DNA of 64,000 bases from Melampsora larici-populina 98AG31 (taxonomy: Eukaryota > Basidiomycota > Pucciniomycetes > Pucciniales > Melampsoraceae). Every line of letters starts with the position of its first letter. The first letter of the stretch is position 1. Positions 1-11,212 of the stretch are shown here, piece after piece. The stretch is taken from positions 682,796-746,795 of the forward strand of contig NW_006768813.1 of the NCBI RefSeq assembly GCF_000204055.1, read 5' to 3'. The notes under the pieces were generated by a model that saw only the letters and a program-made list of their open reading frames with translations, made no database searches and had not been told where the DNA came from. The position numbers and the translations under genes were made by a program.

Positions 1-398
1 CTTGTTTTAGTTGGTTGTGATTGAAATTGAACTGCATACTTCTTGCAAAGATGAACAATGTTTTTTCATTCATCAAAAACACACATCCACATGTTGATCT
101 TCTCATAGTATGCTTCAACTCGTTTGGGAAAAACCTTGAAAAATTCAAACACTGATCTTCTTTGATAAATTCAGAAAATGAAGTTCACACTCCACACGTA
201 GGTACCATGGGTACCATCTCATGACAGCAACTTACGATCTCATCTCACAACGTTGTAGCTTTTTCTTACCCAAGCTGAAGCATATACAAATCAACGGATC
301 TCATATATCAGTAGAATTACAAACTCAAATATACGAGCTGAAAGGTATTCTTTCCTCCTTATAATCCTTACAGATCACTTTTTTTCTACAAATCAAAG
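1..398. other. 5' flank of the xylanase gene
   Basis: I see no coding frame or RNA here. The last 100 bases before the xylanase ATG are T/C-rich, as is common in fungal promoters, but I can point to no clear TATA box or operator. Confidence 0.4.
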
Positions 399-2020
399 AT
401 GAATTTTATTTTACTTCAGGTTATCATTTCTTTTACTTTCGATTCCAAATTCGTTCATGGTTCAACTTCAACACCATACTTGACTCAAACTCATTCAAAG
501 TTAAAGTCAAGGGATGAAATCAGTGTTTCGATTCCATACAAAGGAGTGGCAGTGAATAGTACCTTATTGAAGATTGACTCAGAGTATAGAAAGATCATTG
601 AAGAAGGTTTTGAAGTTTTAACACCTGAGAATGGTAGGTAATTGAATACTTCTTTATGAGGATTTTCGATATTGATCTTTGATGTGGTTTCTTTTGAATG
701 GTAGCTATGAAGTGGGAATTGACGGAAAAGGTTAGAGGAGTTTTCACATTTGAGGACGCGTTAGTGGTCTTAGAATCTTCTTTGGACTTTACCTTGAACT
801 AATTCAATCTTTTTTTTAAAAAGGGACGAGATTGTGAATTATGCTTCTGAGCACAACAAACGTTCTCGAGGTCATACAATCATCTGGTAAGCTGATCATT
901 CAAACCAGTCTTCTTCATCTGATCTCAAATGCATAACATTCAATAGGCAACAACAAGTGCCAAGTTGGTTACCAGAACTTGATCCAGAAGAATTGATAAA
1001 AGCTATTCAAGATCATCTTAAGGCTTTACTACATCATTACAAAGGTCGATTGTATGCTATAGATATTTGTAATGAAATCATTGAAGAAGATGGATCATTT
1101 AAAAACACGTTTTGGTACCAGAAATTAAATAAAACCTTCCCAAGAATAGCCTTAAAAACTGCTCGTGAACTAGATCCTACGGTTAAACTTTATAGTAAGT
1201 TTTGAACATGATTAAGGGTTGATTTCTTCATTGATTCTTCTTGAAATCTTGGTTCTTTTATCTTTTTCTTTGGAAAAACAATAGTTAATGATTATTCGAT
1301 CGAGGCGATCAACAAGAAATCAGATGGGTTGTATCAATTAGCTAAGGAATTGAAAGAACAAGGTTTACTGGATGGGATCGGATTCCAATCACATTTCACG
1401 GTTGGAGGAGTACCAAAAGGTAATCATCATCTGATTCTAATCTCTCTACTTCAATGTTTTAACTTTGTAGGAAACAACTGAAATAAACTTGTGATTTAAA
1501 ATTCTCTGTGGCTTTTTCAGATATGCAAGAGAATCTCGAACGGTTTGCTGCCTTAGGTAAGCATCAAGAATCGTTTAAATTTTCGGTAACTTTTCTGACA
1601 AATTCGGTTCTTGGTCACATCTTTGAACACCTCACTATCCTTATGATCCACCAAGACCTCGATGTTGCTATCACTGAATTAGATATCAGAATGAAACTAC
1701 CATCTTCAAATGAAGATATAAATCAACAAGCACAAGATTATTCAAATGTAGTTAAGATTTGTCGATCGATAGCTCGATGTGTTGGGATCACTCTTTGGGG
1801 AGTCTCTTACCAAAACTCTTGGATTCCTTCGTTCTTTCCAGGTTTGTCTACACTCTAAGCTAGTTATCTTTCTGTTCAAAGAGTTTCTTCAGAGTTCAAG
1901 GTCTGAGAATCGTGTTACTTTTGGATGAACTTGCTAGGTACGGGTGCTGCTTTACTCTACGACGAAAATTATAAACCAACAAAGGCATTTGAAGCTTTCA
2001 GTTCCGCTTTCATGTCATGA
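399..2020 (+). CDS. Secreted GH10 endo-1,4-beta-xylanase, 8 exons
   Basis: Cleaves internal beta-1,4 links of plant xylan outside the cell; for a plant parasite, a wall-softening enzyme. Exons 399-633, 705-759, 824-886, 947-1194, 1285-1419, 1521-1556, 1656-1841, 1938-2020 give 346 residues in phase. The N-terminus is a hydrophobic signal peptide ([14 protein letters not shown]), so this start is natural. GH10 landmarks in order: TPENAMKWE, GHTIIW, the acid/base glutamate in [19 protein letters not shown], the nucleophile glutamate in ITELDI, and [10 protein letters not shown]. The length fits a catalytic domain with no carbohydrate-binding module. Odd: the usual WHxQ reads WQQQ and the usual Asp in WGxxD reads Tyr. 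Both catalytic glutamates are present, so I expect an active or slightly altered enzyme. Confidence 0.93.
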
Positions 2021-2584
2021 GTATTGGAAACGGATATTCTGGATAAACGCTCACCAACAAGGAATCTATCGTGTTACCATTTGTATCATGTAGTCATAAA
2101 AAATTGATGTAACCTGCCGTCGGAATTTTGCACACTTGACGCCCTCGTTATACTCAGAATTCTTGGATCTTTTACTGAGCTTATTGTTTTCTTGCCAGAC
2201 ATGGAATTAAAACTTAGAATGAGTATGAACCAGAAGGTCGGCTTAATTGGAAGACCAATGCCTATAGGGAGCTATGCGAGCTGTCTGGCGATATAAAAAG
2301 GAAAAGAAAAATAGAGGATTAACACTGCCACTTGAGTTCATGGTTCTGAAATCAAGTCCAGTGGAATAGTGATTCTTGCTGTTTCTTGCTTCAGGCTTGC
2401 AGACTTTAAAATCCTTCAGCGACTTAACGAAACCTAACCCTTGAGTTTCCTTCAGAAATGATGGTTTTGTTTCAAGATTAAACTGGCTTAAGGTACAATT
2501 ATTCATTACGTCCCACTTAGACCAGATTTTCTCTTCAAGCGTGATTCCACCGTTGATCGTCAACAGCCACATATTTTGAAAACA
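2021..2584. other. Intergenic, xylanase to mL43
   Basis: It holds the xylanase 3' flank and the mL43 promoter. The 139-codon minus-strand frame across 2243-2662 overlaps the mL43 start, resembles no family I know, and I treat it as chance. Confidence 0.45.
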
Positions 2585-3240
2585 ATGCCTGCACCTCACA
2601 TCATTCCTCGTTTGCTGCGGCGTCAGCTCATCACGACTCCAACCAAGGCCGATCCGTCTCAATTTATCCTTCCCCTTCGGAAACTAGTATTCGAGTATAA
2701 CGAACAGCGAGCGAATCAGGCCGGCCTCCGAACTTACCTTACGAGTGCATACTTATTCCAAATTGCGAGTGAAAACCCAAGTGTCGAAGTCGTTGTACGC
2801 AGAGCCGGCGGAGCTGGAATCGCCAAAGGATTTTATTGTTTGTGATCGTCACACCTTAATGAACACCTGCCATCATTTGAAGGTCAGAAGCTGACTATGC
2901 GCCTTGCCCCAATTGCTTCTCAACTTTTCATCGCAATGGTCGATATGCACGTTCAAAAATTATCAGTAAACAACAATCGAACAAAAACTATCCCCCTTGA
3001 TCGGTTGGATCCATCTCAGATACACAACAAAGTCAGACATTCTCTACCTTCTCATGACTTTTGGTTCCACATATGTCAGCCAAGGAGTATTATTAACATT
3101 TTACTTGACATCGGGCGCAATTATAGGTTCAACTTCTATTGAACTCTTCTGGTGAGAAACTGAAACATCTTGGAAGGGTAACAGTGAAGTCCGAGACCAA
3201 CGAAGAGCCCGTACGCGGTGTATGGAGCGCATTCCATTGA
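2585..3240 (+). CDS. mL43: Mitochondrial large-subunit ribosomal protein mL43 (yeast Mrpl51 family)
   Basis: Structural protein of the mitochondrial ribosome large subunit, from the L51/S25/CI-B8 thioredoxin-like fold family. Exons 2585-2837, 2967-3031 and 3127-3240 give 143 residues, close to the usual 130-160. Exon 1 holds the LRKLVFEYNE strand and the ENPSVEVVVRR...GFY block. Exon 2 supplies NNNRTKTIPLDRL, matching the family's NGRxKxIxxxNL. Exon 3 gives LLLNSSGEKLK and the C-terminal VRGVWSAFH, matching the family's SVRGxWSPF. Exon 1 read alone looks truncated because an in-frame TGA lies 6 bases into intron 1; splicing restores the whole protein. The ATG at 2585 is the first in frame. 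Confidence 0.88.
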
Positions 3241-4243
3241 TCATGAATGCGGAGAGAAATGTAACTTGTGTCCTTTCAATCAATTCTTCTACAAAGCTTT
3301 TGAAATCGATTTTCCCATTGTAGCTCTGATCATCAACTCAATCAGGCAATTGACTCAATCAGTGCCGCTTTGAACATCATTATCTCCCTTGGACCTCAAC
3401 ATACTCTCCCTCTCATGACCATCAGTGCTGGGCAACTCCTTCTACCCAGACCCAAAGACTGGAATTATGACCAAGACCCGTATAGTCTATGGAAGCCATG
3501 AATCTTTGATCCTTGACTCGTCAATCCATAATTCAGCCGCACAACAATATCCAGACATTCTTGCAACAAATCAAGTAGTCATTCTGTCAGCTCTACAACA
3601 TCCAACAACTTTGATTGTAACCCCTATGTACTATGTCAAAGAGAAGAGCATCAGCCTGTTGATAGTCATGTAATTAGCTTGTCCTGATCAGCACAAATAT
3701 TCCAGCCAGTATCATTCTCTCTCCAGAGTACATTGTGGCTTCTTGATTACAAGGGTGTCTGAAGTTGAGTTTGAGTAGTAAATTGCCCCAGAAACATTCA
3801 GATTGTAATGTTCAACTGATGTATTGATTGCACAGCCAGGGATTGGACACCAAAGTATATCAAAGACCAAGTGGATCCTGTCCAGACACTTGGTTCTAGA
3901 AAGCTGTTTGATGATGCATGCTGTGAATCTGAACCAGTGATCTCAATACAACACTGCACAGAACTGCAAAGAGGCATTGATTTGATAAGAACATGGACAG
4001 TTCAATGTAAATAGTCACAAGGATTTGCAACTCAAGTGGCTAACCAAGTTTACAGATCTGGCTTATTTAAAGAGTACCAATCATCTTTGCACAGCAAGGC
4101 CACATCCTCCCAAGATCAATTGATTTGAGAACTTCATTCTTTTTGAAGAACTTGATTCTTCATGATGGCTTTGTTATGCCCAAGATTCACTTGATATGAA
4201 TATAGTTGCTGCCATCAATCTTCTTGTGATTTTCAATGAGGAC
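3241..4243. other. Non-coding, probably repeat-derived stretch
   Basis: One 82-codon frame (3425-3673) starts at a non-ATG codon and has no motif I recognise. Around 4360-4450 there are imperfect inverted and direct runs of AAATTTGAA / TTCAAATTT and GACTTTT, a small palindromic patch. No gene is supported. Confidence 0.35.
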
Positions 4244-5210
4244 TGTCAGCCCTGAGCCTTGTGTACAGAACCACAGACTAACAAAAACACGTGTAAATAT
4301 ATTTAAGAAATGACTTGATCAGTATCAAGAGTCCCTCAGAGCACCCACCAAGGACTTTCCAAATTTGAAGATTCTGATTTTTGACTTTTTAAATTTTTGA
4401 ACCTGACCTTCAAATTTGAAGGCCAGATCCAAAAATTTGAAAAGTCAAAAAATCAGATGCCAACACTGGTTGTGACAACTTTTTGTGAATTCCTCTGCCA
4501 CATCACCTCTATCCAGCTCTAGTCCCCCTCCAACACCTTTCAAATTGTTTGATCTCATGGAAATGAATTGTAGAAGACCTCATATGGCCATAAAAACATC
4601 AATTGTTATTATAGACCAAGATTCTGTCATTGTGCAATCAGTTGCACTCAACAAAGACCTTTTTACAGCATATCAATCACACTGAACAAAACAAGTGTGT
4701 TCTGGAAGTGATGATCTTGCTGCTTGAGTTGCTTCAAGGAAGTTTGAAGTATGCTTGTACAGAAAATCAAAGTACAAAAATTAATAGTCTGTTGTTGACA
4801 ACAAGAGTTGAAAGCCAAAATAACCCTTATTATTCAAAAGTCAGACTTTTCAAATTTATGAAAATTCTGTGGTGGATGCTCTTAAGCAATGAGAATGAGT
4901 ACAACCCAAATAGTAAATTCAAAACCTAACCCAAAGGAAAGCAAACCAAAGTGACAACCACAAGTTGACGCCTAGTTATTGGAGTATATAAAACCCCTCT
5001 TCTACCCACTCTGGAAGAAGAACCAAATTCATATCATCACACAACTCCACCTCACAACTTACTTGATTCTTCAACAAGAATATTGAGTAAAGTGATACAT
5101 TTGTAACTTGATTATCATATTTCTTTTGTTCAGGTCATTGTAGAACCTCATGTGGTGTTCTTTGCTAGTGGGATTAATAGCTAAGGGAACAAGCTTTGAA
5201 TTTACAACAC
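4244..5210 (+). repeat. Solo-type LTR, forward copy (3' limit approximate)
   Basis: Begins TGTCAGCCCTGAGCC. The same opening (TGTCTCAGCCCTGAGCC), a shared promoter block (AAACCTAACCCA, ACCACAAGTTGACGC, TATATAAA with CCCC) and a later TGTGGTGTT-type stretch occur in the same order, reverse-complemented, at 32090-33041. Two diverged copies of one LTR family are the simplest reading. No gag or pol lies beside it. The 3' end is set by where similarity fades and may be off by 50-100 bases. Confidence 0.6.
4985..4993 (+). promoter_or_regulatory. TATA box of the LTR promoter
   Basis: TATATAAAA followed by CCCC. The reverse LTR copy has the matching TATATAAACCCC at about 32791-32803 on the minus strand, so the element is conserved between copies. 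Confidence 0.55.
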
Positions 5211-5879
5211 AACTGGGTGCTTCTATAACAGAGTATAAAATACTGCAGGCTCCAGAGTTGTATCATCCAGAGCTCAGAGCTAGATCCTTGGTACTGGTCT
5301 GTATCACATTATGGTAACCCTGTACTGTAGTATGACATAGGATGATGTAGACTGACATTAAGATTGGAACCCCAACTGACCTCATCTAAAATTATATTCT
5401 TCCAGCCTGCTTGGCCCTTGTCACAAGACATGGTCAGATTCATTATATTCTTCACAAATGAACAAGTCACCTTTATACCAAGGCCAGCCTTGGCCATTTG
5501 GCAACAATGTTCTACATTGGTATCATGATAATTGGACAAGAAGAACATGACCATGAAGTACTTTTGGAGAAAAGTCCCAGTTGTTGATATATTCATGTAT
5601 CAACAATGTCTGACAAAGCGTGCTAGGAATTGAGCTAGCATTGATAACAGCAGGTACAAATGCACAAATAGGTGTCATTAAAGGATAGTAAGCAGTAGGG
5701 AATTCCTGTTCAGGTTGCTCAAAGTACCCTTGTTCTGTTGTTGAATGCAAAAAGATTGAGATCACAGGGTGAAGAGGTTGCCCCTGTCACTCTGTGTTTC
5801 ATCCAATCAAGCAGTCATGTTTGTAACTAGCAAGAATAACTAATCCAAGGAACCAGGTTTCAGGGTACCAATCCAAGTG
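5211..5879. other. Unassigned stretch between LTR and hAT element
   Basis: Two overlapping minus-strand frames of 80-95 codons (5309-5596, 5523-5765) have no recognisable domain. Nothing else is visible. Confidence 0.3.
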
Positions 5880-5904
5880 ACTGTGTTTCCCCTTATGAGC
5901 AACA

Positions 5905-6120
5905 CTGGACCAGCAGCGCAGTGAAAAGCTGAAGCGCTGCTTTACCAAGCAGCGCTGTGCGGCAGCGCTGCGGGTTGCCTGCCAGCCGCGCTTCTGATTT
6001 CGAAATATGTGCAGCGCATTTCCAGCAGCGCTTTTTGAATTCATTTTGAAGGACTTTTTTTTCCGCTGCGCCCCAGGTGCTGCGGTCATTACACAGCGGT
6101 TGCAGCGGCTGCAGCGCCTG
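5905..6120. repeat. Left subterminal repeat array (GCAGCGC / GCGCTGC)
   Basis: At least seven copies of CAGCGC or its complement in about 210 bases of otherwise AT-rich DNA. In hAT elements such arrays bind the transposase. GCGCTGCTTTACC near 5932 is echoed in inverted form near the right end (GCGCTGCTGTTTACC on the minus strand, 10247-10265). Confidence 0.7.
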
Positions 6121-6533
6121 GAACCTAGTTTTGTGCGTCAGGGGGGTCAAGGGCACCCCAATCTGTCCACCCACTAGTCCCAAATTGGTTATATATTCAT
6201 TCAAGACCCTTCAAGACCCCCTTACTTAGCACAAACTCGATCGGTTAATCCTAAAACGTCCATCAATCAACACCAAAGCAAGCCAGAAGAGCTCGAGGTT
6301 GCTCGATCTCAAACAACCTAGACTCAATGACACCATCTCACCTCAATCACGCCACTTCAACCCACCCCTTGCTCCAAGACCATGCTCAACTTTTGAAGGA
6401 AGCCATCCGAACTTCAAACAGGATATCACTTTGTCAACTCCCACATTTCCTCAGTCGAATCCACTCATATTTACAATTTATAATCTTGATCTATTTCCCT
6501 GATCCTTCAAATTCATCTACCCCACTTCTCATC

Positions 6534-9500
6534 ATGCCCCTTCAATCAACTCTTGCTTTTTCCTCCCAAAATCAATCACAAAATCCTACGACTCCCTCTT
6601 CTAGCCATCCTCATCGTATTCGGCAGCCACCCTCTAACCCCGGAATGATTCCACCCAGCCCAGATGGCAGACGCCGCCTGTCGATTCCAACCGAATGCAC
6701 TCCTTCCAATACGAAACGTCCAGCACCCATCGAGGTTTTGGACAAATCGGACTCAGAAGAGGGTGAAGTCGAACGTGTTGAACCTGCAAAGAAAAAGCAA
6801 AAGAAGAAGCCGGCTAATAAACAGAAAACCACTAAATCCAAAGAAGTAAGTCATTTCAGTCCAAATCTCTCATTTCAATTATGAAGTTGTTGATGAATCA
6901 ACTGCTTCATACTTTCTTGGACAGACTGCAGGCACAGGAACCGGTTCTACTTTTGTCGACAAAGAAACTCTACGTGCTGACTCTGACATTGAAAACGACA
7001 AAGTCCAACCACGCGCACCTAAAATGTCTAAACAAGAGAACAATGATTTAAACGACTACTATGATGTACCGTTTCGCAGAAAAACAGACGTGAGTAGTTT
7101 GTTTTTCATTACCACATGTCTATACATATCCAATCATTGATATGTGAATTCCCTTTCTTCCTTTACAGGATCAGACCCTCCCCCCCCTCTCTTATCCGTG
7201 TCTTCACTGTTCGACCGATAAGAAGAAAGAAGCCTTTCATTGTTCGAGTCAGCCGAAGTAACATGACAAACAACCTGAAGTGTCACCGAGATGGGAATCC
7301 AGCACCTGGTCGGCAGAAGACTGGATGTCCTGGTCGAGATGAAGCTCGACGATCTGGTCTCAATGTTCCTCCATCGTTGGCAGAATTGGCACATCAAGAA
7401 GCCATTGCCAAGGTGAATAACCCGGGCACTTTATCATCATATGTAACCGTAGGACAAAAGGTAAAGTTTGACAATCTAACCTTCAATCAAATGATGTGTG
7501 TATGGATCGTCCGCCAAGCCCTTCCATGGTCCCGAATGAACGACATGTGGCTACGAGCTGCGGTGCAGTTTTTAAGGCCTGATGCACGCTTGTATGGCCG
7601 GCGTTGGGCGGCAGAAGAGGCTAAAAGGTTGAACCTTTCAATGAAGAAGGTTGTTTTTGAAGAGCTGAAGGTAAGGTTTTCTTTTACACATTTCTCTGGT
7701 GTTTGTGTTGTGTACTAATCTTTTGTATACCATAGAACTTGACAAGCAAGTTTTGTCTCCAACAAGACGTGTGGACAACCAAAGGTAATCGACACGGTTT
7801 TATCGGTGCTGCAGTGACTTTTATCAACGATGACTGGCAATTCAAAACTCGACATCTTACCCTGAAGCTCGTGGCTTGGCAACATAAAGGGAAATGGCTT
7901 GCTGAGCCAATTGTGAATGTATTTGTAAAGCGTGGTTTGGTTAATAAGATAAGTATTTTCTCTTATCTATCTCAACTCACGTGATCCCAGAAAGTTTATT
8001 CCCATCTAACGCACCATTGCTTTATCCACCTCCTTTGCCAGACCACTGATTCCGAATCTAACAATAACACCATGGCTAGGGAAATGCATTCACAGTTCCT
8101 CGAATCATCCGACCTCTCCAACTACACCTGGGATCCTTACACAATGCACATCTACTGTTTTTGCCACAAGATGGCACTCATTGTTGGCGCTGGACTCGCA
8201 GCTCTTGATCTCAAAACCCCACCTCCTAGGAAAACCAAGTCGGCAATGCGCGGCCATTTCCCCGATGTTCGATCAACCGACACCATCGAAGAAGAAGATG
8301 AAGAAGCTGACCTTAATGACGAGGGACCTGTCTCTGAGGTACCTGATGTACCTCAACCACCACTTGTTGATGATTGTGAAGTGGAACCTAACCTCGAAGA
8401 ACTTGCTGAACGTGAAGAAGACGACACTGAGCATGATGCAGCTGCGTTTGAAGAAGACGAGTGGGATGCAGCTGATGCCAAAGAGGCAGAGGATCCACTT
8501 CTATCTCTTGAAAATGAAGCTCACCCAACTCATCGGCGCGAAGCAAACAAGCTTGATGCTCTTCTCACCAAAGTATGGTCGTTTTTACTTTATTCTATGC
8601 ACAGTCGGACTTGGTTATATTGACATGTCCTATCTTTCTTTTTCAACAGGTCGATTTCATCGTTCGCCGTATCACTAGCTCCTCAGCCTGGCGAAAAGAG
8701 TACGATCGAGTCAAGAAGAGTTTAGGACTCGAGGTTGAATCCCTTATTGCTGCTTATGGGATTCGTTGGAACATAAAGTACATAAGCCGTCATAAAGCTT
8801 GGATGGCTCGTGATGTAAGCTTTTGCATCTCTCTTAATTCATTACATCTTCAAGATATTGACACATCTCACTGGTCATCGATCAACTTCTCAAGGATGAC
8901 CTGGATCGAGTTCACAACAAAAACCGAAGACCTCGCAAGAATGGTAAAGCATGGGGGTATTTTCACAAGTTGACTGTATCCCCTCAGCAATGGGCTCAAA
9001 TACGAAACTTAAATGCTGAGCTTAAAGTAAGTCGATTCCAGTTTGGTTCATGTGTTTTTGCCAGAGATCTGATGGTTCTTGTTGGACTCTTTCAGCCGTT
9101 TCTTGATGCCACCAAACGGATGGAAGGGGATAAGCCGACTGGTTGCATGGTTATTGCAGAGTACGTTGAGCTTAAGAAAACCCTGCAGGCACGATCCGAC
9201 AAACTTGATACGACCGATGCGATGTACCCGATGATCGCTGCAATGCTAGAGAAGACGCAGCAGATCTTGGATGGAGCCCTGAAATGCGACACCTTGATCA
9301 TGGCCTGCCTCCTTCATCCAGCATTTCGCCTAAAGTTTTTCCACACTTTCTTTGGCCCAAACTCAGCTATCTCGATCCGGGCAGAGGCTCTCTTTAATGA
9401 ACATTTCAAGAAGTATCAAACAGCCTTTTCGAAGAAAGATAAACCGTCAAACACTCAAGGGAACAGTCAATCAGAAACCACTGGAGACGATGAGCCTTCC

Positions 9501-9997
9501 ATCTTCGGAGTTTATAATGATATGCAAGAAGAAGAGATGGGTGATGATAATCAACTTAGAGACTACCTAGGTGGTCGTGACCGTATGAAGGCGCCGGATT
9601 ACGATTTGAGAGATCCTAACTCTGCGCTGCAATGGTGGAAAGTATGTTATTCATCTCATCTGCTTTGCTGTCCTTTATCGAGGCTGATGTTTCATGCCTT
9701 ATAAAGCTTCACTGCAACCGATACCCAATTGTTGCCACGATGGCACGGGACTATCTTGCTTGCTCTGGTTCGTCGGCTGCACCCGAAAGGATATTTTCGG
9801 CTGCAGCTGATGTTTGTGCTTCAAGTCGAGGAAGCCTAGTTGCCATCACGATCGAAAGGGCAGTATCCACTCTTATCTGGCTTCGTGAGGGGGTCTCTCT
9901 GGGCACAGAGTTTATGAAGCTAATGGAGGCGTGTAAGATGTCCGAGTACAGTGGCTATGTGAAGGTGCACTATGAGTCCCAATCTTCTCGTAGCTGA
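6534..9997 (+). pseudogene. hAT transposase with BED finger and hATC domain, likely damaged
   Basis: Cut-and-paste transposase. Nine exons join in phase except as noted: 6534-6845, 6925-7089, 7169-7670, 7736-7939, 8042-8572, 8650-8814, 8874-9026, 9096-9641, 9707-9997. Order of parts: basic, Lys-rich N-terminus; BED-type zinc finger (CLHC, then SNMTNNLKCHRDG); catalytic region with QDVWTTKGNRHGFIGA and TTDSESNNNTM; a long acidic insert (about 8280-8520); and the C-terminal dimerisation domain with ARDYLACSGSSAAPERIFS. Two lesions: one extra base inside the finger (about 7245-7256) puts CLHC and SNMTNN in different frames, and the exon 7 junction at 8873 would need a splice end reading CTG instead of AG. 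A different undetected intron could explain either, but I favour a recently inactivated copy. Confidence 0.8.
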
Positions 9998-10169
9998 TTC
10001 AGTACTTTAGTTTCTTTATGGCTCCTTTTCACTTTTTTTCTTAATTGTCTTATATTTCCTGTTTTTTCTTTTCCTCACATTATTTTAAACCTGTGATATG
10101 ATACTTTATTACATACTTTAATACATTATTTCTCTACTTACAATCTTGAATTAATTTTTTTTGGCTGTG

Positions 10170-10265
10170 TTCTCGGCGCTTACGGCGCTTCGGCAGCGCA
10201 GCGGCGCTTTTTGCCGTCGCGCTCCCATCAATATGATTTTCGAGCAGCGGTAAACAGCAGCGCTG
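10170..10265. repeat. Right subterminal repeat array of the hAT element
   Basis: Runs of GGCGCTT, GGCAGCGCAGCGGCGC and CAGCAGCGCTG, the same motif as the left array in the other orientation. It stops abruptly at the LTR start. Confidence 0.65.
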
Positions 10266-11212
10266 TCAACTAAGAGGAGTTTTGCAGAGCAAAACTCCCA
10301 AACATTGACAAATAACATAAAAAACAAAAAACACGAGTAATAAAATAATTACACATTACAACTCTCTCACTCTAGTATCAAGAGTGTAACCAGATTAATT
10401 ATCATCTTACTACCGCGAAGCCTGAAGGAAGTTAAACCCTCGAATGACGTATTAACAACTAATAGATAGTCGCGACTACCAGTCTAAGATAGGGTCTAAC
10501 AAGAATGAAAACCCTGACCAGCTGAACAAAGATAAGAGGGCCTAGTCAAGGGTTTACATATCTACGAACCAAACCAAGCAAAACGAGAAGGGACTTTTTT
10601 TGCAAAAAAGTTTAATACGTACAATCAAAAACGAGTACATAAAGTGCTTTGATTAACAAGAAAGAAAGAAGAAGTATCTCAATTTTAACACAATCAATTT
10701 TTAGATCACCAATCTATCATTTTCCTTTTTTCGAAAAACTTAAGATACTTTTCTTTGCTAGACTTCTCATTTTAAAATAGAACTCTTACTTTCAAAATCA
10801 TCTTTCGTCTCATTCGAAACTCTTTTCTTTTATTTCCTTTATCTTCAATCTTACTCTCTGAAAGCGTTACAGATCGTTTTGCGTAGACAATTCGACTAAA
10901 GTCTTTCATCAACATCCCCTTTTGATTTTACGATAAGTCAACGAGCACTGAAGTGCGGCCTAAAGACAAGAATTGCTTTTTGAAAGCCTTCTTACTTTGG
11001 AAGACGTTCGAGTGTTCAGCTCCTCGATCAGTACCTGGCAGCGGTATACATCCCGCACCACAGGCATCTATAGAAACCAACTATAGATTTTCATCACTTT
11101 ACTAAGATACCGAAAACCAAGCTTTAGGAAGATAGATCAAATCTCCTAGAAGCCTACATTTAGTAAGTAACATTTCACTTAGTCTATACTCGATTATAGT
11201 CTCAAGCTGACA
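10264..11212 (+). repeat. 5' LTR of the Gypsy element
   Basis: Starts TGTCA and ends TGACA, a perfect 5-bp terminal inverted repeat obeying the TG..CA rule; length 949. TTTGGGGGC follows directly, where a primer-binding site would lie. The second LTR is missing, so the limits rest on end structure only. Confidence 0.6.
10276..10298. repeat. Perfect 10-bp-arm hairpin just inside the LTR
   Basis: GGAGTTTTGC, AGA, GCAAAACTCC: perfect arms around a 3-base loop, 12 bases from the LTR start. Confidence 0.75.

Larger units (their letters stand above)
5880..10263 (+). mobile_element. hAT-superfamily DNA transposon, 3' end disrupted
   Basis: A spliced hAT transposase gene (6534-9997) is flanked on both sides by arrays of GCAGCGC/GCGCTGC motifs, the short subterminal repeats typical of hAT elements. 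The right array is cut off at 10264 where an LTR begins TGTCA. I could not find an 8-bp target duplication, as expected if the true right end was displaced by that later insertion. The left limit is approximate. Confidence 0.75.

Noticed and set aside
2585..2845. Truncated mL43 pseudogene
   Set aside because: The apparent stop lies within an intron; exons at 2967-3031 and 3127-3240 restore the conserved C-terminus in phase.
5793..10280. 8-bp target duplication of the hAT element
   Set aside because: No matching octamers flank the two repeat arrays; the right end is cut by the LTR.
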